Assembly: GCA_007131525.1 (NCBI GenBank)
Contig: SLQK01000260.1
Location: 1 to 10,878 of the forward strand
Source of the DNA: Nitriliruptoraceae bacterium
Lineage (GTDB): Bacteria; Actinomycetota; Nitriliruptoria; Nitriliruptorales; Nitriliruptoraceae
Reading direction: 5' to 3'
Length of the DNA stretch: 10,878 nucleotides
Part shown: piece after piece, positions 1 through 6,003 of the stretch
How positions within the stretch are numbered: the stretch's first letter is position 1
Layout: every line of letters starts with the position of its first letter
The notes under the pieces: model-generated
What the model saw: the letters and a program-made list of their open reading frames with translations, nothing else
Databases searched by the model: none
Told to the model about the DNA's origin: nothing
Translations under genes and position numbers: made by a program

Positions 1-809
1 ACCACTGGCAGCGGCCCTGGACCGCACCGGCTCCCCAGGCTGTCGAGGCCCCCGCCAGTGACGATGGACCCACCGCCACCGCTGACCAGGCCGCCACCAG
101 CGCCGACGAGCCGGTCGCCGGTACGGCACCAGCTGGCGGCGATCCGGACCACTGGCAGCGCCCGTGGGAAGCGGCACAGGCCCCTGCCGACGCGGCTCCG
201 AGCGCAGCCGAGGCACCGGCCATCGCCGACGCAGCGAGCGCAGCCGAGGTGCCGGCCACCGCCGACGAGTCGGCCCCCGTGGCCGTCGCCGCCGATGCGC
301 CGGATGCCGACCTGCCGCACTGGCAGCAGCCGTGGGAGGCCAGCGAACCCGGGCAGCACGAGCAGCCCGAGCCCGCGGCTGCGCCCTGGACGACGACACC
401 GACGGCCGAGCAGCCTGAGCCGGACACGACGCACGAGGTCGATCTCGATCGGATCGGCGAGGAGCTCGGATCGGGCTCGGAGGCGGCGGACCCCGCACCT
501 GCCCCGGCGACGGTGAGCGAGGCCGGTGGGCTCGATGAGATCATCCGCGCCGCAGCCAGCGACACGCCGGGGGACGACCCGGCGGCCGATGCGGCGGACG
601 ACCCGCTGACCGCCGGGGAGGGCGACCCGGCTACCGCCGCGGACGGCGACGTGGCTGCCGCTGCGGAGGGCGACCCGGCTACCGCCGCGGACGGCGACAC
701 CAGCGACGACGACACCGCTGGCGCGCACGCGATGGCCTCCGGAGCGCCGACCTCGGAGGAGCGTCCACACTGGCAGCAGCCCTGGACCAGCGCCACACCA
801 GCCCCATGA
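1..809 (+). CDS. C-terminal part of a low-complexity protein with HWQ[QR]PW repeats (5' partial)
   Basis: The frame is open from the left edge (first full codon at base 3) and ends with TGA at 807-809, giving at least 268 residues; the start lies outside the window. It is mostly Ala, Pro, Asp, Glu and Thr, with no membrane segment or folded domain visible, so it is probably disordered. It carries four copies of a short aromatic motif, His-Trp-Gln-[Gln/Arg]-Pro-Trp, at bases 3-20, 150-167, 318-335 and 768-785. The motif is usually preceded by Asp or Pro and followed by Glu or Thr; the last copy lies close to the C-terminus. Internal duplications occur at 201-272 (36-bp period) and 618-698 (48-bp period). 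The stop overlaps the next start (ATGA), suggesting co-translation with the DUF4190-like gene. Function is not recognised. Conserved Trp-rich motifs in disordered linkers suggest a docking or tethering role, but that is inference. The frame is well supported by the in-phase motif copies. Confidence 0.75.
   Translation, partial: HWQRPWTAPAPQAVEAPASDDGPTATADQAATSADEPVAGTAPAGGDPDHWQRPWEAAQAPADAAPSAAEAPAIADAASAAEVPATADESAPVAVAADAPDADLPHWQQPWEASEPGQHEQPEPAAAPWTTTPTAEQPEPDTTHEVDLDRIGEELGSGSEAADPAPAPATVSEAGGLDEIIRAAASDTPGDDPAADAADDPLTAGEGDPATAADGDVAAAAEGDPATAADGDTSDDDTAGAHAMASGAPTSEERPHWQQPWTSATPAP
201..272 (+). repeat. Degenerate 36-bp tandem duplication
   Basis: Two adjacent 36-bp copies (201-236 and 237-272) differ at about six positions. 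In frame they encode two 12-residue units that both contain Ala-Ala-Glu-x-Pro-Ala-x-Ala-Asp. It lies between the second and third HWQ[QR]PW motifs and looks like linker growth by slippage. Confidence 0.6.
618..698 (+). repeat. 48-bp period direct repeat with an identical 33-bp core
   Basis: Bases 618-650 and 666-698 are identical over 33 bp and lie 48 bp (16 codons) apart, so the reading frame is kept. Each encodes EGDPATAADGD, separated by Val-Ala-Ala-Ala-Ala. Identity at synonymous positions indicates a recent duplication within the acidic linker before the last HWQ[QR]PW motif. Confidence 0.8.
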
Positions 810-1387
810 ACGACGACACCCGGCCCGAGGACGAGGGGCAGCGTCCGCCGCCGTCCACCGGAGGCGACGGGTCCGGGCAGCCGCCGCCACCCGCTCCCCC
901 ACCGGCCGCGACGCCACCCCCGCCGGGGGCCCCGCCGCCGGTCTCACCTCCGCCCCCCAGCGCACCCGCGGCCTGGTCGCCAGGTCCACCGCCCGAGGCT
1001 GCCACCACCACCAACGGCATGGCGACGGGCGCGATGGTGACCGGCATCGTGAGCCTGCTGCTCGCCGTGGTCGGGGTGTTCGTGCTGCCGTTGTTCCTCG
1101 CCGTCCCCGGCGGGATCGCCGCGATCGTGCTGGGTGCCGCCGGCCGCAAGCGGGCGAAGAACGGGGCTCCGGGCGGTGGCCAGGCCACGACCGGCATCGT
1201 GACCGGCATCGTGAGCCTGCTCGTGTCGGCCATCTGGGTGGCGCTGGTCGTGGTACTCGGTGCCCAGTTCCTTGCCGAGTTCTCCGACGAGCTCGCGGAG
1301 CTCGAGGCCTGCATCGAGGAGACCGGTGACCCCGACCTGTGCCGCGATCGGTTCACCGAAGAGATCTTCGAGCAGCTGGATCGGTGA
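806..1387 (+). CDS. Proline-rich DUF4190-like small membrane protein
   Basis: 193 residues from the ATG at 806, which overlaps the previous stop (ATGA). No clear Shine-Dalgarno is seen, so translational coupling is likely. Residues 1-65 are polar and very Pro-rich, probably a disordered cytoplasmic tail. From about residue 70 the pattern resembles DUF4190: an Asn-Gly-Met-Ala-Thr-Gly lead-in, a hydrophobic segment (about 78-112, possibly two short helices around Pro101-Gly-Gly), a basic Arg-Lys-Arg-Ala-Lys loop, then a second segment at about 130-152. TGIVSLL occurs at the start of both hydrophobic halves, indicating an internal repeat. The last 40 residues are acidic with Cys169 and Cys179. 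DUF4190 proteins are common in actinobacteria and have no established biochemical role. The family call rests on hydropathy pattern and motif recall. Confidence 0.75.
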   Translation: MNDDTRPEDEGQRPPPSTGGDGSGQPPPPAPPPAATPPPPGAPPPVSPPPPSAPAAWSPGPPPEAATTTNGMATGAMVTGIVSLLLAVVGVFVLPLFLAVPGGIAAIVLGAAGRKRAKNGAPGGGQATTGIVTGIVSLLVSAIWVALVVVLGAQFLAEFSDELAELEACIEETGDPDLCRDRFTEEIFEQLDR

Positions 1388-1393
1388 GCCCCG

Positions 1394-1831
1394 GTGCGCT
1401 GTGAGACCTGCGGCGCCGGATCAGCCGTGCAGTGGCGCCCGGGCACCGAGGTGGTGGTCGGCACCGTCGCGGGGGTCCTCGATCGCCGCCCCGTGCTGGT
1501 GTGCCCGTCAGGTCACGTCCGTGCCGCCCCCGGGGGAGCCGCGGCCGCCGGCTCCGCCGTCGACGTCCAGCTGCCCCAGGCCCGACGCCGGTGGCGCCGC
1601 GGTGATGCCTGCGTGACCTGCAAGGCTGGTCTCGACCTGCCGGTCCGGCGCACCCGTCGTTCCATCACCGTCATGGCGGCGGCGCTGGCCGTGCACACCC
1701 TCCACCTCGACGTCCCCATGACCCGCTGCGGCGACTGCGGCACCGATCAGCTGCCCACCCGCTCCGCCGCGGACCTCCGCGAGGTCGTCGCGGCCGTGTA
1801 CCGGCCCGACGAGCCGGCCGAGGGCGCCTGA
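1394..1831 (+). CDS. Small protein with two zinc-ribbon-like modules
   Basis: 145 residues from a GTG at 1394, six bases after the preceding stop. No strong ribosome site is seen (GGTGAG at 1383-1388 is the nearest), so the start is moderately certain. Cysteines fall in pairs: Cys3-x-x-Cys6, Cys37-Pro-Ser-Gly-His41, Cys73-x-x-Cys76 and Cys112-x-x-Cys115. Both halves open with Cys-x-Thr-Cys-x-Ala-Gly and close about 30-35 residues later with a second knuckle, suggesting two related modules, each binding one metal. No helicase, kinase or other catalytic domain is visible. It is probably the last gene of the plus-strand trio, since it converges on hisF 38 bp away. It could be a nucleic-acid-binding or protein-binding adaptor. 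I do not recognise a named family. Confidence 0.7.
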   Translation: MRCETCGAGSAVQWRPGTEVVVGTVAGVLDRRPVLVCPSGHVRAAPGGAAAAGSAVDVQLPQARRRWRRGDACVTCKAGLDLPVRRTRRSITVMAAALAVHTLHLDVPMTRCGDCGTDQLPTRSAADLREVVAAVYRPDEPAEGA

Positions 1832-1840
1832 GGGGAGCTG

Positions 1841-1871
1841 GACGAGGGCTGCTGTTCGGAGCCTGCTCGTC
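1841..1871. terminator. Candidate bidirectional hairpin between convergent genes
   Basis: GACGAG (1841-1846) can pair with CTCGTC (1866-1871) and GGCT (1847-1850) with AGCC (1860-1863). This gives a 10-bp stem with a two-base bulge and a nine-base loop. It lies exactly where the zinc-ribbon gene and hisF converge and reaches into the hisF stop codon. There is no T-run on either side, so it is a weak intrinsic terminator at best. Confidence 0.4.
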
Positions 1872-2766
1872 AGGGGCGGTCGACGGGTGGGATGCGGCGC
1901 ACCGGCACACCCCGGGCCGCCATGGCCTCCTTGACCTCGGCGATCGTCACCTCGCCGAAGTGGAAGATCGACGCGGCCAGGACCGCGGAGGCGTTGCCGT
2001 CCTGCGCGGCCGCCGCCAGGTGGTCGGCCGAGCCGGCACCGCCCGAGGCGATGACCGGGACCGACACCGCCGCGGTGACCTCCCGGAGGAGCGGGAGGTC
2101 GAACCCGGCCTTCGTGCCGTCCTGATCCATCGAGGTCAGCAGGATCTCGCCGGCCCCGAGGTCCGCGGCTCGCGCGCACCAGGCGATGGCGTCCTGCCCG
2201 GTCGGGGTGCGGCCGCCGTGGATCACCACCTCGAACCCCGCGGTCGGGTCGGCGGGGTCGCGCCGTCGGGCGTCGACGGCGACGATCACCGACTGGCCAC
2301 CGACGGCGGCGGCGGCCTCGGCCAGCAGCTCGGGTCGCTGCACGGCCGCGGTGTTGAACGCGATCTTGTCGGCGCCGGCGTGCAGCATCCGGCGGGCGTC
2401 CGCGACGGTGCGCATCCCGCCCCCGACCGCGAAGGGGATCGATACCTCCTCGGCCGTGCGGGAGACGACGTCCAGCATGATGTCGCGCTCGTCGCTGGAA
2501 GCGGTGATGTCGAGGAACACGAGCTCGTCGGCACCGGCACGGTCGTAGGCCCGGGCCAGCTCGACGGGGTCACCGGCGTCCCGCAGCTCGACGAAGCGGA
2601 TCCCCTTGACCACCCGGCCCTCGGTGACGTCGAGACAGGGGATCACCCTGACCGCGAGCCCGTCCGGCGCAGCGGCATCGATCACCACCTCGCGGGACGG
2701 GACCGTCCCGGGGTCACTGCGGCGAGACGGCGAGCTCGCCGGGGCGTCGGGGGGTGTCTCGTTCAT
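1870..2766 (-). CDS. hisF: Imidazole glycerol phosphate synthase, cyclase subunit HisF
   Basis: HisF takes ammonia from HisH and converts PRFAR to imidazole glycerol phosphate and AICAR in the cytoplasm. The 298-residue product shows the HisF (beta/alpha)8 barrel: VIPCLDV with Asp46 (the usual Asp11), VVKGIRF, FLDITAS, FAVGGGMR, FNTAAV, IVAVDARR with Asp165 (the usual Asp130), a GGRTPTG loop and IASGGAG near the C-terminus. Both catalytic Asp residues are shifted by 35 from their usual numbers. The N-terminus therefore carries about 35 extra Pro/Ser/Ala-rich residues compared with the normal 250-260. The ATG at 2766 overlaps the hisA stop (ATGA) and has GGAG six bases upstream, so the extension is probably translated. 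In-frame GTG codons at 2688 and 2685 are alternative starts. hisA-hisF form one transcription unit. Confidence 0.97.
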   Translation of the reverse strand: MNETPPDAPASSPSRRSDPGTVPSREVVIDAAAPDGLAVRVIPCLDVTEGRVVKGIRFVELRDAGDPVELARAYDRAGADELVFLDITASSDERDIMLDVVSRTAEEVSIPFAVGGGMRTVADARRMLHAGADKIAFNTAAVQRPELLAEAAAAVGGQSVIVAVDARRRDPADPTAGFEVVIHGGRTPTGQDAIAWCARAADLGAGEILLTSMDQDGTKAGFDLPLLREVTAAVSVPVIASGGAGSADHLAAAAQDGNASAVLAASIFHFGEVTIAEVKEAMAARGVPVRRIPPVDRP

Positions 2767-3491
2767 GCGGGGCTCCGGGTCGCGTCCAGCGCCTCGGCAA
2801 GGGTGAAGGCCCCGCTGTACAGGGCCTTGCCCACGATGGCGGCGTCGACGCGCTCGTGGCAGGTGGCCAGCTGCTCGAGGTCGGCCAGGGAGCTGACCCC
2901 GCCCGATGCGGTGACCGCGGCGTTGGTGGCGTCGGCGACGCGCTGCAGCATCTCGACGTTGGGTCCCTCAAGCATCCCGTCCTTGGCGACGTCGGTGTAG
3001 ACGAACCGCGGGACACCCATGGCCGTGAACCGCTCCAGGGCCTCGAAGAGGTCCCCGGCCTCCTCGGTCCACCCGCGCGCCTGCAGGGTCGTGCCGCGGG
3101 CGTCGAGGCCGACGGCGATGCGCGGGCCCACCTCGTCGAGCACGCGCTGCACGAAGCCGGGATCGGTCAGGGCCATCGTGCCGATCACGACCCGCTCGGC
3201 GCCGTAGCTGAGGGAGGCCTGCACGTCCTCCAGGGTCCGCACACCCCCGGACGCCTGCACCCGGCACCCCGTCTCGGCGACGATCGCCTCGATGAGGTGG
3301 CGGTTGCGCGGCTCACCGGTGAAGGCAGCGTCGAGGTCGACCACGTGCAGCCAGCTGGTCCCGGTGGCCGCGAACCCGCGTGCCACCTCGACGGGATCCT
3401 CGCCGTACACCGTCTCCGCATCGGCCCGGCCCTGGGTCAACCGCACGGCCCGCCCGTCACGGATATCGATCGCGGGGTAGAGGGTGAGCAC
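2763..3491 (-). CDS. hisA: ProFAR isomerase HisA, possibly the bifunctional PriA type
   Basis: HisA opens and isomerises ProFAR to PRFAR. The 242-residue product starts at GTG 3491 with GAGG six bases upstream and is the usual length. It is a (beta/alpha)8 barrel with YPAIDIRDGRAVRL (catalytic Asp9, Arg17), VDLDAAF, ASGGVR, VGLDARG (Asp130), ARGW, TDVAKDG (Asp167), ASGGVS and a C-terminal phosphate-binding IVGKALY. Many actinobacteria use PriA, which also does the TrpF step of tryptophan synthesis. Residues associated from memory with PriA, a Ser before Gly-Gly (Ser81) and Arg-Gly-Trp (Arg139, Trp141), are both here, so dual function is plausible but unproven. Its stop overlaps the hisF start. 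It has lost the usual contact with hisH, because a reverse-oriented ABC gene lies between them, and so probably has its own promoter. Confidence 0.96.
   Translation of the reverse strand: MLTLYPAIDIRDGRAVRLTQGRADAETVYGEDPVEVARGFAATGTSWLHVVDLDAAFTGEPRNRHLIEAIVAETGCRVQASGGVRTLEDVQASLSYGAERVVIGTMALTDPGFVQRVLDEVGPRIAVGLDARGTTLQARGWTEEAGDLFEALERFTAMGVPRFVYTDVAKDGMLEGPNVEMLQRVADATNAAVTASGGVSSLADLEQLATCHERVDAAIVGKALYSGAFTLAEALDATRSPA
2773..2776 (-). promoter_or_regulatory. Shine-Dalgarno site of hisF
   Basis: GGAG on the minus strand, six bases before the ATG at 2766 and inside the hisA 3' end. It favours the long HisF with its N-terminal extension over the downstream GTG starts. Confidence 0.6.
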
Positions 3492-3497
3492 GGGCGA

Positions 3498-3501
3498 CCT
3501 C
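3498..3501 (-). promoter_or_regulatory. Shine-Dalgarno site of hisA
   Basis: GAGG on the minus strand, six bases upstream of the GTG at 3491. It fixes the hisA start within a frame that stays open far upstream. Confidence 0.65.
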
Positions 3502-3525
3502 ACAGCGGGGTAGGACGGACGGTGC

Positions 3526-3531
3526 AGCCTA
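3526..3531 (-). promoter_or_regulatory. Candidate -10 box of a hisA-hisF promoter
   Basis: TAGGCT on the minus strand, 34 bases before the hisA start, matches TANNNT. No convincing -35 is seen. Similar boxes sit before hisB (TAGCCT, also 34 bases from the start) and hisD (TACCCT, 24 bases). A separate promoter is expected, since the upstream neighbour is on the other strand. The rest of the 150-bp divergent gap (3492-3641) is C-rich towards the ABC gene. I see no TANNNT box on the plus strand there. Confidence 0.4.
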
Positions 3532-3629
3532 CGCCGCCGCCGCGGCATGATGGACCACACGGCCGTCCGCCCCCGCCGCCCCGAACCGCCGACGACCGCC
3601 ACCACCGACCACCGATCCCCCACCCGACC

Positions 3630-3633
3630 GGAG
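3630..3633 (+). promoter_or_regulatory. Shine-Dalgarno site of the ABC ATPase gene
   Basis: GGAG eight bases before the GTG at 3642. It supports that start over the next in-frame GTG at 3651 and over the long open frame further upstream, which is antisense to hisA. Confidence 0.5.
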
Positions 3634-3641
3634 CAGCCCCC

Positions 3642-4733
3642 GTGGGCAGCGTGCACCTGTACGACCTGCGCGTCACCAAGGACGGCACCGAGGTGCTGCA
3701 CGGCATCGACCTGCGCGTGGACGCACGGGAACGCCTCGCCGTGCTCGGGCCCTCGGGCGCGGGCAAGTCCACCCTGCTGCGCGCGGTCGCGGGGCTCGAT
3801 CCCGTCTCCGGCGGGCAGGTGGTGCTGGACGGGCGCGACGTCACCGACGTGCCCACCCGCGACCGCGAGGTGTCGATGGTCGCCCAGACCGCCGGGTTGA
3901 TCCGCCACCTCGACGTCGGGCAGAACGTGGCGTTCCCGCTGTGGGTCCGTGGGGTGGAGGAGGCGGAGCGCGAGCAGCGGGTCGAGGCCGAGGCCCGGGC
4001 CTTCTCCCTGCGCGGGATCCTGCGCCGCAAACCCCGCACGCTGTCGGCCGGCGAACAGCACGAGGTCGCGCTCGCCCGGTCGCTGGTGCGCCGCGGCGGT
4101 GTGCTGCTGCTCGACGAGCCCTTCGCCCAGGCCGACGCGCCCCGGCGCGGCATGCTCGTGCAGGAGCTGATCCGGATCCAGGAGGGCTACGGCGTGACCC
4201 TGCTGCTGGCGACCAACGACCAGCGGGTGGCGATGAGCCTCGCCCATCGCTGCGCGGTGCTGCACCACGGCCACCTCGTGCAGGTCGCCACCCCGACCGA
4301 GCTGTACGAGCGACCGGCCACGACCTTCGTCGCCGGCTTCCTCGGCTCGCCGGCCATGAACCTGCTCCCCGGGCGCATCGAGCGGCTCGCCGGCCGGATC
4401 CAGATCGCGGCCGGACCCTTCCGCATCACCAGCGCGTCACCCCGCATCAGCCGCTGGGTCGACAACGACTGCACCCTGGGCGTCCGCCCTCACGACCTCG
4501 CCCGCGCCACCGACGACGAGGTGGTGGTGATCGAGGAGGTCGTGCGCCGCAGCGCCTTCCTGGGCTCGGAGGTGGAGGTGGCCGTCGGCAGCTCCGACGA
4601 CGAGGCTGACCAGGTGGTGGCGATGCTCGACCGACCCGCACCGAGGCTCGGTGAGCTCCTGCGCCTGGCCGTGCCACCCGAGAAGGTGCACGTCTTCGCA
4701 CCCGACGGCCGGATCATCGCCCACGGCGTGTGA
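3642..4733 (+). CDS. Orphan ABC ATPase of the MalK/UgpC type with degenerate motifs
   Basis: 363 residues from GTG 3642, the usual length of sugar-import type ATPases. The nucleotide-binding domain (about 1-235) has Walker A GPSGAGKST (Lys42), a Q-loop Gln82 and Walker B LLLDEP with catalytic Glu159. Two normally conserved elements differ. The signature reads LSAGE (134-138) followed by QHE instead of LSGGQ followed by a basic stretch, and the switch position reads ATND (Asn192) where a His is usual. A C-terminal TOBE-like region (about 280-363) has LGVRPHD and ends with a VHVFAPDGRII strand, as in MalK-type proteins. No permease or binding-protein gene is nearby. It sits in reverse orientation between hisA (divergent, 150-bp gap) and hisH (convergent, 10-bp gap). 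It may serve distant permeases as a shared ATPase, or have low ATPase activity; substrate unknown. Confidence 0.9.
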   Translation: MGSVHLYDLRVTKDGTEVLHGIDLRVDARERLAVLGPSGAGKSTLLRAVAGLDPVSGGQVVLDGRDVTDVPTRDREVSMVAQTAGLIRHLDVGQNVAFPLWVRGVEEAEREQRVEAEARAFSLRGILRRKPRTLSAGEQHEVALARSLVRRGGVLLLDEPFAQADAPRRGMLVQELIRIQEGYGVTLLLATNDQRVAMSLAHRCAVLHHGHLVQVATPTELYERPATTFVAGFLGSPAMNLLPGRIERLAGRIQIAAGPFRITSASPRISRWVDNDCTLGVRPHDLARATDDEVVVIEEVVRRSAFLGSEVEVAVGSSDDEADQVVAMLDRPAPRLGELLRLAVPPEKVHVFAPDGRIIAHGV

Positions 4734-4743
4734 CGCGGGGGAG

Positions 4744-5364
4744 CTAGCCGAGCCCCTCGAGCCAGTTGCGGAGCAGCCGGGCCCCGACCGGACCGGACTT
4801 CTCCGGGTGGAACTGGGTGCCGACCACGCTGCCCTCCCGCACCAGGCAGGGGAAGGCCACCCCGCCGTAGACCGTCCGGGCCACGACGTGGGAAGGGTCG
4901 GTCGGCACGGCGAAGTAGGAGTGCACGAAGTACAGGCGCTCCCCCGCCACGCCGTCGAGCAGGGGGTCGTCCTCGGCGCCCTCGGCGGCGCGCACCACGT
5001 CCCACCCGATGTGGGGGACGACCGCGGTCGGCGGGAACCGCTCCACGCTGCCGGGCAGCAGGCCGAGCCCGGGTTCGTCCCCCTCCTCGGACCCGCTGTA
5101 GAGCAGCTGCATCCCGACGCAGATGCCGAACACGGGGCGCTGGGCCGCGATGGCGTCGCGGATCACCTCCTCCAGACCCGAGGCCCGCAGCTGGGCCATG
5201 CAGCTGTCGAAGTTGCCGACCCCGGGGATCACGAGCACGTCGGCGCTGCGCGCCTCGTCGGCGGTGCGCACGATCCGCGCCGCCGCGCCGGCGGCGTCGA
5301 AGCCGCGTTTGGCGGAGCGGACGTTGCCGGCGTCGTAGTCGAGGATCGCGGCCGTGAGGGTCAC
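4744..5364 (-). CDS. hisH: Imidazole glycerol phosphate synthase, glutamine amidotransferase subunit HisH
   Basis: HisH hydrolyses glutamine and passes ammonia to HisF. The 206-residue class I amidotransferase has the oxyanion PGVG loop (47-50), nucleophile Cys82 in FGICVGMQLL, and His186 and Glu188 in TQFHPEKSG, so the catalytic triad is complete. PHIGWD (117-122) and YFVHSYF are further HisH hallmarks. The GTG start at 5364 overlaps the hisB stop (GTGA) and begins directly with the family's usual TLTAAILDYDAGN. The frame stays open further upstream, but that part is antisense-like shadow over hisB. The stop is TAG at 4744-4746, ten bases from the convergent ABC gene, with only a very weak hairpin there. 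Its partner HisF is encoded about 2 kb away rather than adjacent. Confidence 0.97.
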   Translation of the reverse strand: MTLTAAILDYDAGNVRSAKRGFDAAGAAARIVRTADEARSADVLVIPGVGNFDSCMAQLRASGLEEVIRDAIAAQRPVFGICVGMQLLYSGSEEGDEPGLGLLPGSVERFPPTAVVPHIGWDVVRAAEGAEDDPLLDGVAGERLYFVHSYFAVPTDPSHVVARTVYGGVAFPCLVREGSVVGTQFHPEKSGPVGARLLRNWLEGLG

Positions 5365-5969
5365 TGCAGGACGCCCTTGGTGGAGGGTGTCCCGGTCCCG
5401 GTCACGGCGACCGCGCGGCGCAGCGCGACCGCCACCGCCTTGAACACCGACTCGAAGGTGTGGTGGGTGTTGTCGCCGGACAGGTTGTGGACGTGGAGGG
5501 TGATCCGGCTGTTGGCCACGACCGACTCGAAGAAGTGCTTGACGAGGCTGGTTTCGAAGTTGGTCCCGATCACCTCGATCGGCACGGTGCAGTCCCACAC
5601 CAGGTAGGGCCGGCCCGACAGGTCGATCGCGACGCGGGTCAGCGCCTCGTCGATCGGCACGGTGGCGTCGCCGAACCGCTCCACACCGGTGCGGTCCCCC
5701 CAGGCCTCGGCCAGCGCCTGCCCGAGCGCGATCCCGACGTCCTCGACGGTGTGGTGGGCGTCGATCTCCAGGTCGCCATCCGCCTGGATGCGCAGGTCGA
5801 GGCGGCCGTGCCGGCCGAGCTGGTCGAGCATGTGGTCGAAGAACGGCACACCGGTGTCGACGTCGCTGGTGCCCGTCCCGTCGAGGTCGACCTCCACCGT
5901 GATGGTGGTCTCCCGGGTGGTACGACGCACGGTGGCGGTGCGGCTCACGGTGGCGGTGCGGCTGGTCAC
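5361..5969 (-). CDS. hisB: Imidazoleglycerol-phosphate dehydratase HisB
   Basis: HisB removes water from imidazole glycerol phosphate to give imidazole acetol phosphate, using manganese. The 202-residue single-domain form shows the two duplicated half-motifs: FFDHML (His46) with RHG, DAHHTVED (His72, His73), a GRPYLVWD strand, HFFES, and HNLSGDNTHHTFE (His169, His170), ending in the typical SxKGVL-like tail. All metal-binding His clusters are present. There is no phosphatase fusion, unlike E. coli. GTG at 5969 is supported by GAGAGGA six bases upstream. The N-terminus contains a duplicated SRTATV from an exact 18-bp tandem repeat before the conserved core begins near residue 19. It is followed by hisH with a GTGA overlap and separated from hisC by 126 bp. 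Confidence 0.97.
   Translation of the reverse strand: MTSRTATVSRTATVRRTTRETTITVEVDLDGTGTSDVDTGVPFFDHMLDQLGRHGRLDLRIQADGDLEIDAHHTVEDVGIALGQALAEAWGDRTGVERFGDATVPIDEALTRVAIDLSGRPYLVWDCTVPIEVIGTNFETSLVKHFFESVVANSRITLHVHNLSGDNTHHTFESVFKAVAVALRRAVAVTGTGTPSTKGVLQ
5928..5963 (-). repeat. Exact 18-bp tandem duplication in the hisB N-terminus
   Basis: Bases 5928-5945 and 5946-5963 are identical. In frame they add six codons, giving SRTATV twice directly after the start. The extra residues precede the conserved core and probably do not affect catalysis. Confidence 0.9.
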
Positions 5970-5975
5970 GGTCGG

Positions 5976-5982
5976 TCCTCTC
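5976..5982 (-). promoter_or_regulatory. Shine-Dalgarno site of hisB
   Basis: GAGAGGA on the minus strand, six bases before the GTG at 5969. It places the start upstream of the duplicated 18-bp unit, so both copies are translated. Confidence 0.65.
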
Positions 5983-6003
5983 GGGCTGGGGTGGCGACCA
6001 CGC

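Noticed and set aside
679..1464. Minus-strand Ser/Thr/Gly-rich open frame in the first cassette
   Set aside because: It is antisense to the DUF4190-like gene, whose plus-strand frame has a clear membrane pattern and coupled start.
2754..3641. N-terminal extension of the ABC ATPase over hisA
   Set aside because: This stretch is antisense to hisA and low in recognisable sequence; a ribosome site and GTG at 3642 give the usual MalK-type length.
4734..4743. Terminator between the ABC gene and hisH
   Set aside because: The ten-base gap and its flanks allow only about four G-C pairs around GGGG/CCCC; too weak to call.
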